DNA of 64,000 nucleotides from Hahella sp. CCB-MM4 (GTDB taxonomy: Bacteria; Pseudomonadota; Gammaproteobacteria; Pseudomonadales; Oleiphilaceae): contig NZ_MRYI01000016.1 in assembly GCF_002260525.1 (NCBI RefSeq), forward strand, positions 1 to 64,000, written 5' to 3'. A program made the position numbers and the translations under genes. Position 1 is the first letter of the stretch. The number at the start of each line of letters is the position of its first letter. Positions 25,314 through 34,583 of this stretch are shown here, piece by piece. Below the pieces are notes generated by a model. It had not been told where the DNA came from and did no database searches. It was given only the letters and a program-made list of their open reading frames with translations.

Positions 25314-27239
25314 TCATGAGGTGGCGGGAATATGGCGTTCAATCAACTCTTTTGTGCCTTCAACGTCGGTGGGCTGAATATGAAAGACCAAAGGCTGCTC
25401 CAGTAATGGGGAAATCAACTCCTGCCTGGTGACCTTTAGGTGGTTTATATGGATCAGCCCGATATTCGGGACGTTGGTGACATAGCGATTCCATCTTTCA
25501 TCTTTCACCTGGGTAATACAGGCTCTCCAAACCGGATATTTCGCATCATCGTTGGAAATGGCAAAGAACGGCTTCTTGTACGCCGGAATATATACCAGAG
25601 ATCTTAGGCCCCGATAATGTTTAACCACACCGAATGCTCTGTTCAGCCAATCCAGGTAAGGACCGCTGACCGGCGAGTTCTTTATGGCACTGCTGGTCAG
25701 TTGATAGCCGGTGAACTGCTTGCCACCGGAACAATACACCCCTTTGTTGACGAAGGAGTAGTGCACATCGCCGGATAGAAAGGTGGCGTTTGTTATGTTC
25801 AGTCGGAGCAGCAACGTGTCCAACAGTGCGGAGTATCCCTTTCTATTCAAGATCCAGGCTTCGGCATCAATGGTTTCGGGATTGACCCAAAACCGGGACA
25901 ATAAACTCTGGCCTGATTCCGCGGGATCAAATCCAAACACCGGTGTTGCTGAGAGAAATACCGGTGGACCTTCTACCCCGCGTTCTTTCAGGCGCCACCA
26001 ATTGATTCGTAATTCATCGAGACTGTAGCGGTCCATCAGGCGGGCAGTACTGTTGGGGCGGTCAAAGTAGCGTTGGGTTCTTGTATCCAGGGCGATAATC
26101 GGTGGTGAGGTGGGGAGGGTATAGGTCCATTTCCGGTGTTTCCACATGACCAGGTCAAACAATTCCCCTTTGTTCGTGTATTGAGGCTCTGCCAAGTGGT
26201 CTTTTACGATTCGGATAAACTCGTCATCGAAATTGTCTGGATTATTACCCCACCCCTGGAACAGCCAATAGGCTGCCAGAGCATTGGAAATGATGCGACG
26301 ACCCATAGGACTGAAACGTACTCTGTCATACCAGGCCCCGCTGATATTCCAGTCATCGGTGACTTCATGGTCATCAAAGAGCGTATAGACTTGTATGTTG
26401 GCCAAGGCTTTCCTGACGGCTTTAGCGCAATCGAGATAGGCTGTAACCCGCTTATCCTCGGGGCTTACATGAATTCCAACACGATTCCCAAACGCGATCA
26501 CATAGGCGGCAGCGTATTCGCCAAAACTGATCAGATGATTTTTCCCCCGATCGGTTGAAAGTCCTGAATGTTTTTCCAGCCTTTCTCTCCATCGATGTTT
26601 CAGGGTTCCCGGCCGCTCAATCATCGGTACGCCGATATCCTCCCCCATGAGTTTTTGACTGAGCTGGTTGAGTGGGGTAATCAGGCTGTCTGATACGTCG
26701 TCAGCGTATATCTGATCCCCTGTCAGACAGAGGATTGGAGGACGTTCTTCGAGGTTGTCGGCTGTGTTTTCCAATAGTTTCGCAACCTCAGAGAATGCAT
26801 CCTGATAATGTTCGTTGCCCTCGTCATCCAATGTTTTTCCCTGGGGCTTGCGGCAAGAGCCATGCACCAGTTTCCGTAATTTGGAAGGTATGAAGAAGCT
26901 GGGATGTTCGTGTCCGGGAAGGCAACAATCACTGAGGTTAAACGGGTTGGGGGAACTCTTTGAGGACACTTCATTTAGGTAGTAGTACAGAAGCTGATCT
27001 TTCGGGAATTTGTCAGATTCCCTAAGAGGTCTGGCTTCCAGGAGAGCCACGTAGAAGTGTCGACCGATCTTGTGCAGGGTCTGGGAGGCAGAAGAGCTTA
27101 TTCCCAGCAGATGATCATTCGGGTCAATGACCTTCAGCTCGATATTGACCTGTTCACTGAGCGCTATCCATACACAAACCCGGTTTTCAGTCGTTCGCCG
27201 GAGTATTGGTCCGGCGACGATCCATGGCAGATTGCTCAT
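25314..27239 (-). CDS. PhoD-like metallophosphatase
   Basis: This 641-residue protein has the metal-binding motifs of the PhoD-like (alkaline phosphatase D) family: CLTGDQIYADDVSD (about residue 170), LFDDHEVTDDWN (about 292) and FLSGDVHYSFVN (about 490). It has no signal peptide and an N-terminal beta domain (PILRRTTENRVCVWIALSE), so it is probably cytoplasmic, unlike secreted Bacillus PhoD. The substrate is likely a phosphodiester or phosphomonoester; specificity is unknown. It starts with ATG after AGCAGGGAC and has a five-unit tandem repeat immediately upstream. Confidence 0.88.
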   Translation of the reverse strand: MSNLPWIVAGPILRRTTENRVCVWIALSEQVNIELKVIDPNDHLLGISSSASQTLHKIGRHFYVALLEARPLRESDKFPKDQLLYYYLNEVSSKSSPNPFNLSDCCLPGHEHPSFFIPSKLRKLVHGSCRKPQGKTLDDEGNEHYQDAFSEVAKLLENTADNLEERPPILCLTGDQIYADDVSDSLITPLNQLSQKLMGEDIGVPMIERPGTLKHRWRERLEKHSGLSTDRGKNHLISFGEYAAAYVIAFGNRVGIHVSPEDKRVTAYLDCAKAVRKALANIQVYTLFDDHEVTDDWNISGAWYDRVRFSPMGRRIISNALAAYWLFQGWGNNPDNFDDEFIRIVKDHLAEPQYTNKGELFDLVMWKHRKWTYTLPTSPPIIALDTRTQRYFDRPNSTARLMDRYSLDELRINWWRLKERGVEGPPVFLSATPVFGFDPAESGQSLLSRFWVNPETIDAEAWILNRKGYSALLDTLLLRLNITNATFLSGDVHYSFVNKGVYCSGGKQFTGYQLTSSAIKNSPVSGPYLDWLNRAFGVVKHYRGLRSLVYIPAYKKPFFAISNDDAKYPVWRACITQVKDERWNRYVTNVPNIGLIHINHLKVTRQELISPLLEQPLVFHIQPTDVEGTKELIERHIPATS

Positions 27240-27258
27240 GATATTGTCCCTGCTGTTA

Positions 27259-27333
27259 GTTCCCTTAATTCGTCGTTCCGTTAACTCTTAGTCCATTACT
27301 TCTCAGTCCGTTACTTCAGTGTCCTTAATCAGC
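27259..27333. repeat. 15-16 bp degenerate tandem repeat, about five units
   Basis: The units are GTTCCCTTAATTCGTC (27259), GTTCCGTTAACTCTTA (27275), GTCCATTACTTCTCA (27291), GTCCGTTACTTCAGT (27306) and GTCCTTAATCAGC (27321). They begin 20 bp upstream of the PhoD-like start codon and fill the gap to the broken racemase gene at 27339-28052. Confidence 0.85.
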
Positions 27334-27338
27334 TGTGG

Positions 27339-28052
27339 TTAACGCTGTATCGCGTGCTCCAGTGCTGCTTGCGCCAGCAGACGGGTGGAATCCAGTGTGG
27401 GCAGTGAAGAGTTGGTATCGTTGATGATCAGTGGTATTTCTGTGCATCCAAGGACCACCGCATCACAACCAGAGTTCTTGAGCCCGTCGATCACTTCTCT
27501 GAAATAATTTACGGAATCCGGTTTGAAATCACCATAAACCAATTCATCCATGATGATTCTGCCGATTTCCTCCCGCTGTGTCTTCTCTGGGCGAACAAAT
27601 TCGAGCCCTTGGGCGCTAAGTTTTTGAGGATATACTTCACTGTCTACCAGCCATTGGGTGCCTGTCAAACCAAGGCATTTGAATCCTCGGGACAGCGCGG
27701 TTTGGGCAACGACCTCAGCGATATGCAGCCAGGGTAATGGAAGACGCTCCTGAATATAGGGTAGCGCCTAATGAATGGTATTGTCAGGGCAAATCAGGAA
27801 ATCTGCTCCGGCATTGGCCAGTTTTTCCGCAGATGACAGCATCAATTCCCCCACACCCTGCAGGTCTCCGGCATCCAGGCATTTTACGTAATCGGCCAAT
27901 GAGTGGGTATGAAGTGAAACTTCCGGGTGAGCATGAGGCCCTAGTAACTTTGCCCCTTCCGCGCATATGGTGCGATAACAGAGCGCTGCCCCTTCTGCGG
28001 AGCAGGCAACGATGCCGATGTGTTTAGGGTGTCCCGTCCTACTGATTTCCAT
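27339..28052 (-). pseudogene. Aspartate/glutamate racemase-family gene interrupted by an amber codon
   Basis: The N-terminal part starts at ATG 28052 (MEISRTGHPKHIGIVACSAE) and runs to DFLICPDNTIH. A TAG at 27768-27770 follows. The same frame then continues with ALPYIQERLPLPWLHIAEVV and on to the second catalytic cysteine motif VVLGCTEIPL, ending at 27339. Thirty-four codons separate the TAG from the next in-frame start used by the downstream piece, and no frameshift is needed. The expected residue at the TAG is Gln, a single C-to-T change. The first active-site position also reads Asp (CPDN) where many racemases have CN or PDNT; PDNT is usual in this subfamily. Either the gene is dead or the TAG is read through. 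Confidence 0.85.
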
Positions 28053-28107
28053 TGTCAGTTTCCTGCTTCTAAGTTTGCCTGAATCGCTTTTCTTATAGAT
28101 TATCGTT

Positions 28108-28578
28108 TTATGCGTTCCGGCTTTTCCTATGCCAAAGGTAAGTCCCCAGGAACATGGCTCCAATCGTAAGGATCGACAGAACGACAAACTCAATCGGTGA
28201 GTAAGCCCCATAGCTGATGATGAGCCCGAATGAGCAGGAAATGACACTAAGAATGGTGGTGTTTCGATAGATATTGGTAATGGATTTTCGGGCGCATACA
28301 TAACCGGCAAGCGCGGATATTAAAAGACCAAGACCAGTGGTGGTAATCCCTGTAAACGAAGTTGTTCCAACATGTTGCAATCGATTCACGATTTCCTCAG
28401 CTGGAATTTTTTGCATGGCAAGATAAATGCCCAAAACAAAGCTGACGATGATGCTCAGTAAGAGCGAGCCCAGAATATCAATTAAAGCTCCGAATAAGAT
28501 GCCTTTTACAGCCGAGCCTTTGAGAGGGGTATCCAGGGTGACGTCAGAAGTGGGAGGTTGGTAAATGTCGTTACTCAT
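28108..28578 (-). CDS. Hypothetical small membrane protein
   Basis: This protein has 156 residues from the preferred ATG 28578 (MSNDIYQPPTSDVTLDTP). A short cytoplasmic N-terminal tail precedes about four transmembrane helices (near residues 20-45, 70-95, 100-118 and 122-145). The DIYQPP start is common among small uncharacterised membrane proteins of gammaproteobacteria. An ATG three codons upstream (28587) is possible. No partner is obvious; it is upstream of the broken racemase gene but separated by over 50 bp. Function unknown. Confidence 0.65.
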   Translation of the reverse strand: MSNDIYQPPTSDVTLDTPLKGSAVKGILFGALIDILGSLLLSIIVSFVLGIYLAMQKIPAEEIVNRLQHVGTTSFTGITTTGLGLLISALAGYVCARKSITNIYRNTTILSVISCSFGLIISYGAYSPIEFVVLSILTIGAMFLGTYLWHRKSRNA

Positions 28579-28730
28579 CTTTTCCATCTTTAGTAATCAT
28601 ACTTTCCATTAAAGAATCTCATGTTTTTAGAACGCTATACTAAGTTGTTTAAGGTGAATTTTCTAACATTTCGATTGGCTTGGTAGCTTGTTTTTTCATA
28701 CTGTTTGAGCCTGAAAAAACGTTAGAAAAC

Positions 28731-29156
28731 TCAGCCGCAGGCACTTATCAGCCCGGAAGATATAAAGACATAGACTTCACAAACAAGGGTTGTCACTGCG
28801 ATCGAAAAGCTGCTGGCGAATGCGAGAATTCTCCGACCCTTAAGCTTTGCAATGAGAAGTCGGGTGATGGCGACGATGCTAAGTAAAAAAGCCACGGTGA
28901 AGAAAGCGAAAAATACCCGCTCTTCGCTGATATAGAGCCAACTGGTTGGCTTCATTTCGGCTCCAGCAGCGCCTTTATGGGGATTAAATAGCCTGAAAAA
29001 TTCCGCAATATTGCTCGAATAATGATAGCTTGTTCCATCATATTGCTGATACGCGTAATACAAATAGAACAACAGTAAGACCGCAATCAAGATAGAAGCG
29101 ATACTGACCTTATCAATATAGGGGGATCGCATATTTGCAGGGTCTTTTGTACTCAT
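28731..29156 (-). CDS. Hypothetical membrane protein
   Basis: This protein has 141 residues from ATG 29156 (MSTKDPANMRSPYIDKVS), which follows AGGATCATA. Three transmembrane helices are visible: about 17-36, 75-97 and 110-135. Earlier in-frame ATG/TTG codons would overlap the upstream gene. It lies 7 bp after the stop of 29164-29646 and is probably the last gene of a three-gene operon that begins with the cupin gene. I do not recognise the family. Confidence 0.65.
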   Translation of the reverse strand: MSTKDPANMRSPYIDKVSIASILIAVLLLFYLYYAYQQYDGTSYHYSSNIAEFFRLFNPHKGAAGAEMKPTSWLYISEERVFFAFFTVAFLLSIVAITRLLIAKLKGRRILAFASSFSIAVTTLVCEVYVFISSGLISACG

Positions 29157-29163
29157 TATGATC

Positions 29164-29646
29164 CTATTTTCTGACATGAGGAATCCAACTGAATTCAATG
29201 TCGTTGGATTCAATTAGCCAGTGCGAGGTGTGACTCATCCCAGCCCATTCGATCTCATGAAGAACATGGCCATTTTCACTTAAGCGTATTTCGTCATATA
29301 GCCAATCGCTATGCCCATTACCATCTCCGTGAGATTCCAATTTATACGAAAATACACAGGGATATGACAGCTCTATAAATCCATCGTGATATGCTGCCAG
29401 GAGCCTTAGTCGAATAGCTGTTTGTCGAACTTCGCTACGGGCTCCGGAGGCATTTTCAAAAATGCTGATGTTTTCCAGCCAACTGTCGTGTGGGCACTGA
29501 TGGTGTGAGAAATCGAAGTACCAGGATGAATTGGCCAGTGAAAACGCGTTGTGTGGAAACTGCTCCCGGTTAGCCTCCAGGTATTCCCTATATTTTTTAA
29601 ATGACCCGACAACGTCGGCATGTCTTTGGGCTTCTAATATAAACAT
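29164..29646 (-). CDS. Hypothetical protein between cupin and membrane protein genes
   Basis: This 160-residue protein has no signal peptide and is rich in His, Trp and Ser (HHQCPHDSWLENISIFENAS). Its beta-rich pattern resembles immunity-protein-like or polyketide-cyclase-like small proteins, without a firm match. The ATG at 29646 directly follows the upstream TAG with no intervening base, indicating translational coupling to the cupin gene. Function unknown. Confidence 0.65.
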   Translation of the reverse strand: MFILEAQRHADVVGSFKKYREYLEANREQFPHNAFSLANSSWYFDFSHHQCPHDSWLENISIFENASGARSEVRQTAIRLRLLAAYHDGFIELSYPCVFSYKLESHGDGNGHSDWLYDEIRLSENGHVLHEIEWAGMSHTSHWLIESNDIEFSWIPHVRK

Positions 29647-30048
29647 CTAAGACTGGGACTCTGGCCGATAAACCTGCACACTTTCCTGTTCATTCGGATC
29701 ATTTCTTGCCACCAATGCAATGGCTTCCTCGGTATCGCTCAAATTGATGGGTTGGTGAGGGACGCCGTTGGGGATGAAGATGAAGTCCCCTTCCTTGTTG
29801 ATGACAGACTTGGACAGGTTTTCTCCATAGAGTGTTTTAACTTCCCCCTTCAGCAGATATATCGCTGTTTCAAAACCATCGTGATAGTGAGGCTCTGCCT
29901 TTGCTAGTGGAGGGATTACCACGATGTTCATGGATATGCCGGTTGAGCCTGCCGTTTTTTCTGAAATACCGACATAGTTGGGCAGCCTTTGAATGGTACG
30001 AATAGTTTCTGTCGGTCTGACAGTGACGATTTCCTGGTCTGGGTTCAT
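29647..30048 (-). CDS. Cupin-domain protein
   Basis: This 133-residue single-domain cupin shows motif 1 EPHYHDGFETAIYLLKGEV (around residue 52) and motif 2 GDFIFIPNGVPHQPIN (around residue 88). The His/Glu metal ligands HYH, E and H are present, so it probably binds a divalent metal. It starts after GAGGAGAG. Small cupins of this type act as isomerases, dioxygenases or ligand sensors; the substrate cannot be inferred. It leads the operon 30048-28731. Confidence 0.85.
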   Translation of the reverse strand: MNPDQEIVTVRPTETIRTIQRLPNYVGISEKTAGSTGISMNIVVIPPLAKAEPHYHDGFETAIYLLKGEVKTLYGENLSKSVINKEGDFIFIPNGVPHQPINLSDTEEAIALVARNDPNEQESVQVYRPESQS

Positions 30049-30298
30049 GGGTAACTCTCCTCTGTAATCTCGGAAGTGGTTTCAATCAATGCAAGAAATG
30101 TCATTTTGGTGGGGGATAAGAATCATATCCGGAGTATTCTCTGAATACACTATTCGTGGTTGTCTGTACTGGCGATAAGACAAACTGTTGAATCCCCTTA
30201 CTTGCTGTACTCGGTATTTCCATAATAATAGTCAGGTATAGCCGGCTTATGTACCATCAATGGCCAACTGAAAATAATGACAATGAAAGTAGTCCGGA

Positions 30299-31996
30299 AT
30301 GAATTGTGTGAACCGATTTCATTTGTATACGTTGATCAGCCTCCTTTGCCTGATAGTAAGCGTGGATGTGCTGGCAAGGGAAGCCGGTAACCAGGACCTT
30401 GTCATTGTTGGAGGTGACTGGAATTACCCTCCCTATGAATTTTTGAATGAGAGTGGCGAGCCAGACGGGTTTAATACGGAGCTGACCAGGGCGATTGCCG
30501 ATGTCATGGGGATGGACGTAAACGTTCAATTATCCCGCTGGGACGACATGCGCGCTCGTTTATCTGCCGGTCAGGTGGATGCGCTCCAGGGCATGGTCTA
30601 TTCTGAAGTGCGCGCCAGGAATTTCTCATTCTCACCTCCCCACGCCATTATCAACCAATCCATTTTTACCCGTGTCGGTGAGCCTGCCGTTGACGGGATA
30701 TCAGAACTTAAGGGCAAGGAAGTCATCGTGCAAAAAGGTGGCATCATGCATGACTATCTGCTGCAGAACCACGTGAATGCGCACCTGATTCTGGTGGATA
30801 CCCATGCAGAGGCCTTGCGACTTTTGGCATCCGGCCGGCATGACTATGCCCTGGTGGCTAACCTGCCCGGGTTGTATCTGGGCAAAGAATTGGAACTGTC
30901 GAATATCAAGGCGGTGGGTGAGCCGTTTGGTGCCCAGCGCTATGGATACGCCGTTAAGAAGGGTAATGAACAACTTCTGGCCAGGTTCAGCGAGGGGCTG
31001 GCTATCCTCAAGAACACCGGGCGGTATCAGGAAATCTATGACAAGTGGCTCGGTCCCCTGGAAGCCAAGGGACCACCCTGGAAGAAAATCGGACTGGCAG
31101 CCGCCATACTGTCTGCGGTAATGCTGGCCATATTAGGGGGAACTGTCGTCTGGAACCGAATGCTCAGTCGGGAGGTTACCCGTAGAACCCAGGAATTACA
31201 GTTACGGCAGCAGCAACTTATTCAGGCCGACAAGATGACCAGCCTGGGGGTATTGGTCTCGGGCATTGCCCATGAGATCAATAATCCGAGTAGTCTTTTA
31301 TTGCTGAACCTTCCGGTGATGAAGGATGCCTTTGAAGAAATAGAAGGCATTCTGGAGGCTTATTATGAGGAGCACGGCGATTTTAATATGGGCGGACTGA
31401 GCTACAGCCGTATGCGCAACGAAGTCCCTTTGTTGTTGGACGATATGGTCAACGGCGTTCAACGGATCCGGCGGATTGTAGATGACCTGCGTGATTTCGC
31501 CCGCCAGGAGCCGGCAGATATCAGTGAGGAAGTGGATCTCAATCAGGTGGTGGCGACCTCCATTCGGCTGGTGAATAACACCATTAGCGAATCCACTGAC
31601 AAATTCGAAGTCAGATACGGTGAGAATCTGCCACCGTTTCGAGGTAATGCCCAAAGGATTGAGCAGGTGGTGATTAACCTTATCGTGAATGCCTGTCATT
31701 CCCTGGAGTCTCGTGAAAAGGGTATTCGGATTACCACCCGGTTTCTGCAGAGCAGCCGCAGGCTCGCGCTGCTGGTGGAGGATGAAGGCATGGGGATTGA
31801 GGAAGAGCATCTGGCCCGACTCTGTGATCCATTTTATACAACCAAACGGGAGGTCGGGGGAACCGGATTGGGACTCTCGGTCTCCGATAGTATCGTGAAG
31901 GAACATGGAGGCGTTCTGGAATTCATTTCCAAGCCGGGACAGGGGACCAAGGTAACTCTGACCCTGCCCGCATATCAGGGTAATACAGTTATATGA
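30299..31996 (+). CDS. Histidine kinase with periplasmic SBP_bac_3 sensor domain
   Basis: This 565-residue membrane sensor has a signal-like N-terminal helix (about 9-26) and a family-3 solute-binding domain in the periplasm (about 30-255, WNYPPYEFLNESGEPDGFNT). A transmembrane helix (about 263-285), an H-box helix with GIAHEINNPSS (His near 325) and a HATPase with FYTTKREVGGTGLGLSVSDS follow. It should detect an amino acid or similar solute directly. It overlaps the sigma-54 response regulator by four bases (ATGA), forming one two-component system. The neighbouring racemase, aspartase, symporter and binding proteins suggest acidic amino acids as ligand. Confidence 0.93.
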   Translation: MNCVNRFHLYTLISLLCLIVSVDVLAREAGNQDLVIVGGDWNYPPYEFLNESGEPDGFNTELTRAIADVMGMDVNVQLSRWDDMRARLSAGQVDALQGMVYSEVRARNFSFSPPHAIINQSIFTRVGEPAVDGISELKGKEVIVQKGGIMHDYLLQNHVNAHLILVDTHAEALRLLASGRHDYALVANLPGLYLGKELELSNIKAVGEPFGAQRYGYAVKKGNEQLLARFSEGLAILKNTGRYQEIYDKWLGPLEAKGPPWKKIGLAAAILSAVMLAILGGTVVWNRMLSREVTRRTQELQLRQQQLIQADKMTSLGVLVSGIAHEINNPSSLLLLNLPVMKDAFEEIEGILEAYYEEHGDFNMGGLSYSRMRNEVPLLLDDMVNGVQRIRRIVDDLRDFARQEPADISEEVDLNQVVATSIRLVNNTISESTDKFEVRYGENLPPFRGNAQRIEQVVINLIVNACHSLESREKGIRITTRFLQSSRRLALLVEDEGMGIEEEHLARLCDPFYTTKREVGGTGLGLSVSDSIVKEHGGVLEFISKPGQGTKVTLTLPAYQGNTVI

Positions 31997-33417
31997 GCGG
32001 AAACCGATATCCTGCCTTCGGCGTTCTCCTGGTGGATGACGAGCCGTCTTTCTTGAGAAGTTTCAGCATTGTTCTGGAGCGCAATGCGGGGATTAACCAC
32101 ATATACACCTGTCAGGACAGCCGCCAGGTGATGGATATGTTGAGCCGGGAACCGGTGGGCCTTGTCCTGCTGGACTTGACCATGCCCCATCTGTCGGGGA
32201 CTGATTTGCTTCAGCAGATTGTGGAGAAATATCCTGAGATTACGGTCATCGTCCTCAGTGGTTTGAATCAGCTGGAAACCGCTGTGAACTGTATTCGCCT
32301 GGGGGCTCATGACTACTTTGTCAAAACCACGGAAGAAAACCGAATCATTGAGGGGATTCGGCGGGCGATTCGAATACAGGAGATTCACCAGGAAAACCAG
32401 GAGATACGTCGAAGGCTTCTGACGGACACGCTTGAGGATCCGGAGGCTTTTGCAGGGATTATCACTCAGGACAAGGCAATGCGATCGGTGTTCCAGTATC
32501 TGGAGTCAATTAAAGCGAGTACCCAGCCGGTCCTGATCTGTGGTGAAAGTGGTGTCGGTAAAGAATTGATTGCCCAGGCGGTGCACAGATTGAGCCGGCG
32601 GCGCGGGCCATTGGTGAGCGTCAATGTCGCCGGTCTGGACGATAACATATTTGCCGATGCCCTGTTCGGCCATCGCCGTGGTGCTTTTACCGGGGCTGAC
32701 AATACCAGGGCCGGTTATATCGAAGAGGCTGCAAACGGTACTTTGTTCCTCGATGAAATCGGTGATCTGAGTTTGGCTTCTCAGGTCAAACTATTACGCT
32801 TGTTGCAGGAAGGTGAATACTATCCCCTGGGCAGCGATCGACCAAAACGGATACAGGCCCGAATCATCCTGGCCACTCACCAGGACCTGGCAAAAAAACA
32901 ACAGGCTGGGGAGTTCCGTAAAGATCTCTATTATCGGATTCGCATACATCAAGTGGATATACCGCCACTGCGTCGGCGGCCGGGGGATATTGCATTGCTA
33001 TTGGATCATTTCCTGGAGGAAGCAGCGGGAGAGCTTGGTAAAAACAAGCCCGCAATTCCCCGGGAGTTGCCGGTACTCCTGATGACCTATGGATTTCCTG
33101 GCAATGTCAGGGAACTGCGTGCGTTGGCTTTTGAAGCCATGAGCCGACATCGTTCTCATGTGTTGTCCATGGATGTATTTAAGCGCCTGTTGGACAGTCC
33201 GTTAGTGGAACAGGAAGAAATACCGGAAACGGCTTCCGGCAGAATGTTGTTTCATCCTGAACACTCACTTCCCACGCTGCAGGAAGCTAACGACATGCTG
33301 GTTAGGGAAGCGATGAAAAGGGCTCAGGGGAATCAATCGATTGCTTCACGTATGTTGGGGATTTCCCAGCCGGCTTTGAGTAAGCGTCTGAAGAAATCCC
33401 AGGGGGAGCAGGAGTAG
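31993..33417 (+). CDS. Sigma-54-dependent response regulator (NtrC family)
   Basis: This 474-residue regulator has a receiver domain (about 7-125, LLVDDEPSF, phospho-acceptor in LLDLTMP, conserved Lys in FVKT). Its AAA+ domain (about 155-385) shows Walker A GESGVGKELIAQAVH, the sigma-54 contact loop GAFTGA and Walker B LFLDEIGD. A Fis-type HTH closes the protein (GNQSIASRMLGISQPALSKR). It is the cognate partner of the upstream kinase. Target promoters should carry -24/-12 elements; I found none convincing in the nearby intergenic regions. Confidence 0.95.
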   Translation: MSGNRYPAFGVLLVDDEPSFLRSFSIVLERNAGINHIYTCQDSRQVMDMLSREPVGLVLLDLTMPHLSGTDLLQQIVEKYPEITVIVLSGLNQLETAVNCIRLGAHDYFVKTTEENRIIEGIRRAIRIQEIHQENQEIRRRLLTDTLEDPEAFAGIITQDKAMRSVFQYLESIKASTQPVLICGESGVGKELIAQAVHRLSRRRGPLVSVNVAGLDDNIFADALFGHRRGAFTGADNTRAGYIEEAANGTLFLDEIGDLSLASQVKLLRLLQEGEYYPLGSDRPKRIQARIILATHQDLAKKQQAGEFRKDLYYRIRIHQVDIPPLRRRPGDIALLLDHFLEEAAGELGKNKPAIPRELPVLLMTYGFPGNVRELRALAFEAMSRHRSHVLSMDVFKRLLDSPLVEQEEIPETASGRMLFHPEHSLPTLQEANDMLVREAMKRAQGNQSIASRMLGISQPALSKRLKKSQGEQE

Positions 33418-33498
33418 GCGGTTAACACTTTCTACTCTCTATTCTTTCTTATTAGCTATCAAAAAAACCTGATCAAATGAGTGAGAATAGGACCTGAA

Positions 33499-34236
33499 TT
33501 AACCGACCCGGCTGAGGTTGATATTACCCTCAGTTGATCCAGCCAGGGATTGATACCACTGGATGCAGGCAGTGGCCAGGGCGTTTGTGGCATCCATGCT
33601 GAAAGGACGAAGTTCTGAATGAATGCGATCCAGTGCCAGGGGGATTTCCGTGCATCCGAGTATCACTTTCTCCGCCGGTCCGTTCAGCATCTCTGCCATA
33701 CAGGACTCCAATATCTCTCCGCCCTTTTGAATATGCCCGGCCTTCACCCGATAGATGCCTTCCATGACTCGATTCTGTACGGTGGGTGAGGGTATCTCCA
33801 GAGCGATACCATAGTGCGCCAGATATTCGGAATAGATGCCCGCTTTCAGGGTACCGTCAGTGGCTAAAAGAGCGACGGTGCGAATCTGCTCGGCGTGTAG
33901 AGCCTCTGCGCAGGCTCGGGCAATATGCAGGATCGGAGTGGACGTTGATTCAACCAGAGCAGGATACCAGTAATGAGCGGTATTACAGGGGATGGCAATA
34001 CATCCGACACCGGCTGTGGTCAGGGTGTTAACGCCCTTGATAAGGGCTGGCAGCGGAGATGCCTGATGCTTGAGCAGACAGGCGGAACGATCTGGAATCT
34101 GGGGGATTGAATAGGCCATTAACGGCAGATGATCCTGATCTTTTTGGGCGGGTGTACTGTTGATGATTTTCTGCATGAAATCGACGGTGGCCAACGGCCC
34201 CATACCGCCGAGAATTCCAATGGTGTTTTTTTCCAA
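33499..34236 (-). CDS. Aspartate/glutamate racemase family protein (intact)
   Basis: This 245-residue protein has the racemase N-terminus IGILGGMGPLATVDF and both catalytic cysteines, in AIPCNTAHYW (near residue 84) and VILGCTEIPLAL (near residue 191). It interconverts L- and D-aspartate or related acidic amino acids without PLP. The start is TTG (MEKNTIGILGG), preceded by GGAG; no in-frame ATG is available upstream. It is divergent from the LysR gene at 34584 and belongs to the same physiological group as aspartase and the symporter. It is the working paralogue of the broken gene at 27339-28052. Confidence 0.92.
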   Translation of the reverse strand: MEKNTIGILGGMGPLATVDFMQKIINSTPAQKDQDHLPLMAYSIPQIPDRSACLLKHQASPLPALIKGVNTLTTAGVGCIAIPCNTAHYWYPALVESTSTPILHIARACAEALHAEQIRTVALLATDGTLKAGIYSEYLAHYGIALEIPSPTVQNRVMEGIYRVKAGHIQKGGEILESCMAEMLNGPAEKVILGCTEIPLALDRIHSELRPFSMDATNALATACIQWYQSLAGSTEGNINLSRVG

Positions 34237-34465
34237 AGCTGCATACTCCAGAGTGGTTTACCGCGAACCCTAGAGGCTGTTGGATGCAGGGGGCCAATGC
34301 GAAATGTTCATGCCCTATGCAGAATCTGTATGGGATATCGATTGTTAATTGAATATCAGCAACCTGGATGAGCTATGCTGATTTGGTATGGGGTAGACGG
34401 ATTCGGCATAATTTTTAATGGATGCGGGATATCCGCTTTTTCAGTCTTTAGAATTTGTTCTGTGC

Positions 34466-34555
34466 AGACAAATTGTCGACCTCAAGCAAACAGCCGACCT
34501 CAGAAAATCTGTCAACCATAGAAAATCTGTGAACCATAGAAAATCTGTCAACCAT
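34466..34555. repeat. 18 bp tandem repeat, five units, before a lysR gene
   Basis: Five consecutive 18-base units fill 34466-34555. The last three are AGAAAATCTGTCAACCAT, AGAAAATCTGTGAACCAT and AGAAAATCTGTCAACCAT. The first two (AGACAAATTGTCGACCTC, AAGCAAACAGCCGACCTC) are more diverged. The array ends 28 bp before the GTG start of the LysR gene, in the divergent region between racemase and lysR. Confidence 0.92.
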
Positions 34556-34583
34556 TAAAAAAATTACCGGGGGCCAGGAACTC

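Noticed and set aside
25096-25377. Plus-strand frame in the FIST-PhoD gap
   Set aside because: No ribosome site, composition unlike neighbouring genes, and overlap with the end of the PhoD-like gene.
30049-30298. Possible repeats in the cupin-kinase intergenic region
   Set aside because: No regular period could be established by eye, unlike the arrays reported elsewhere.
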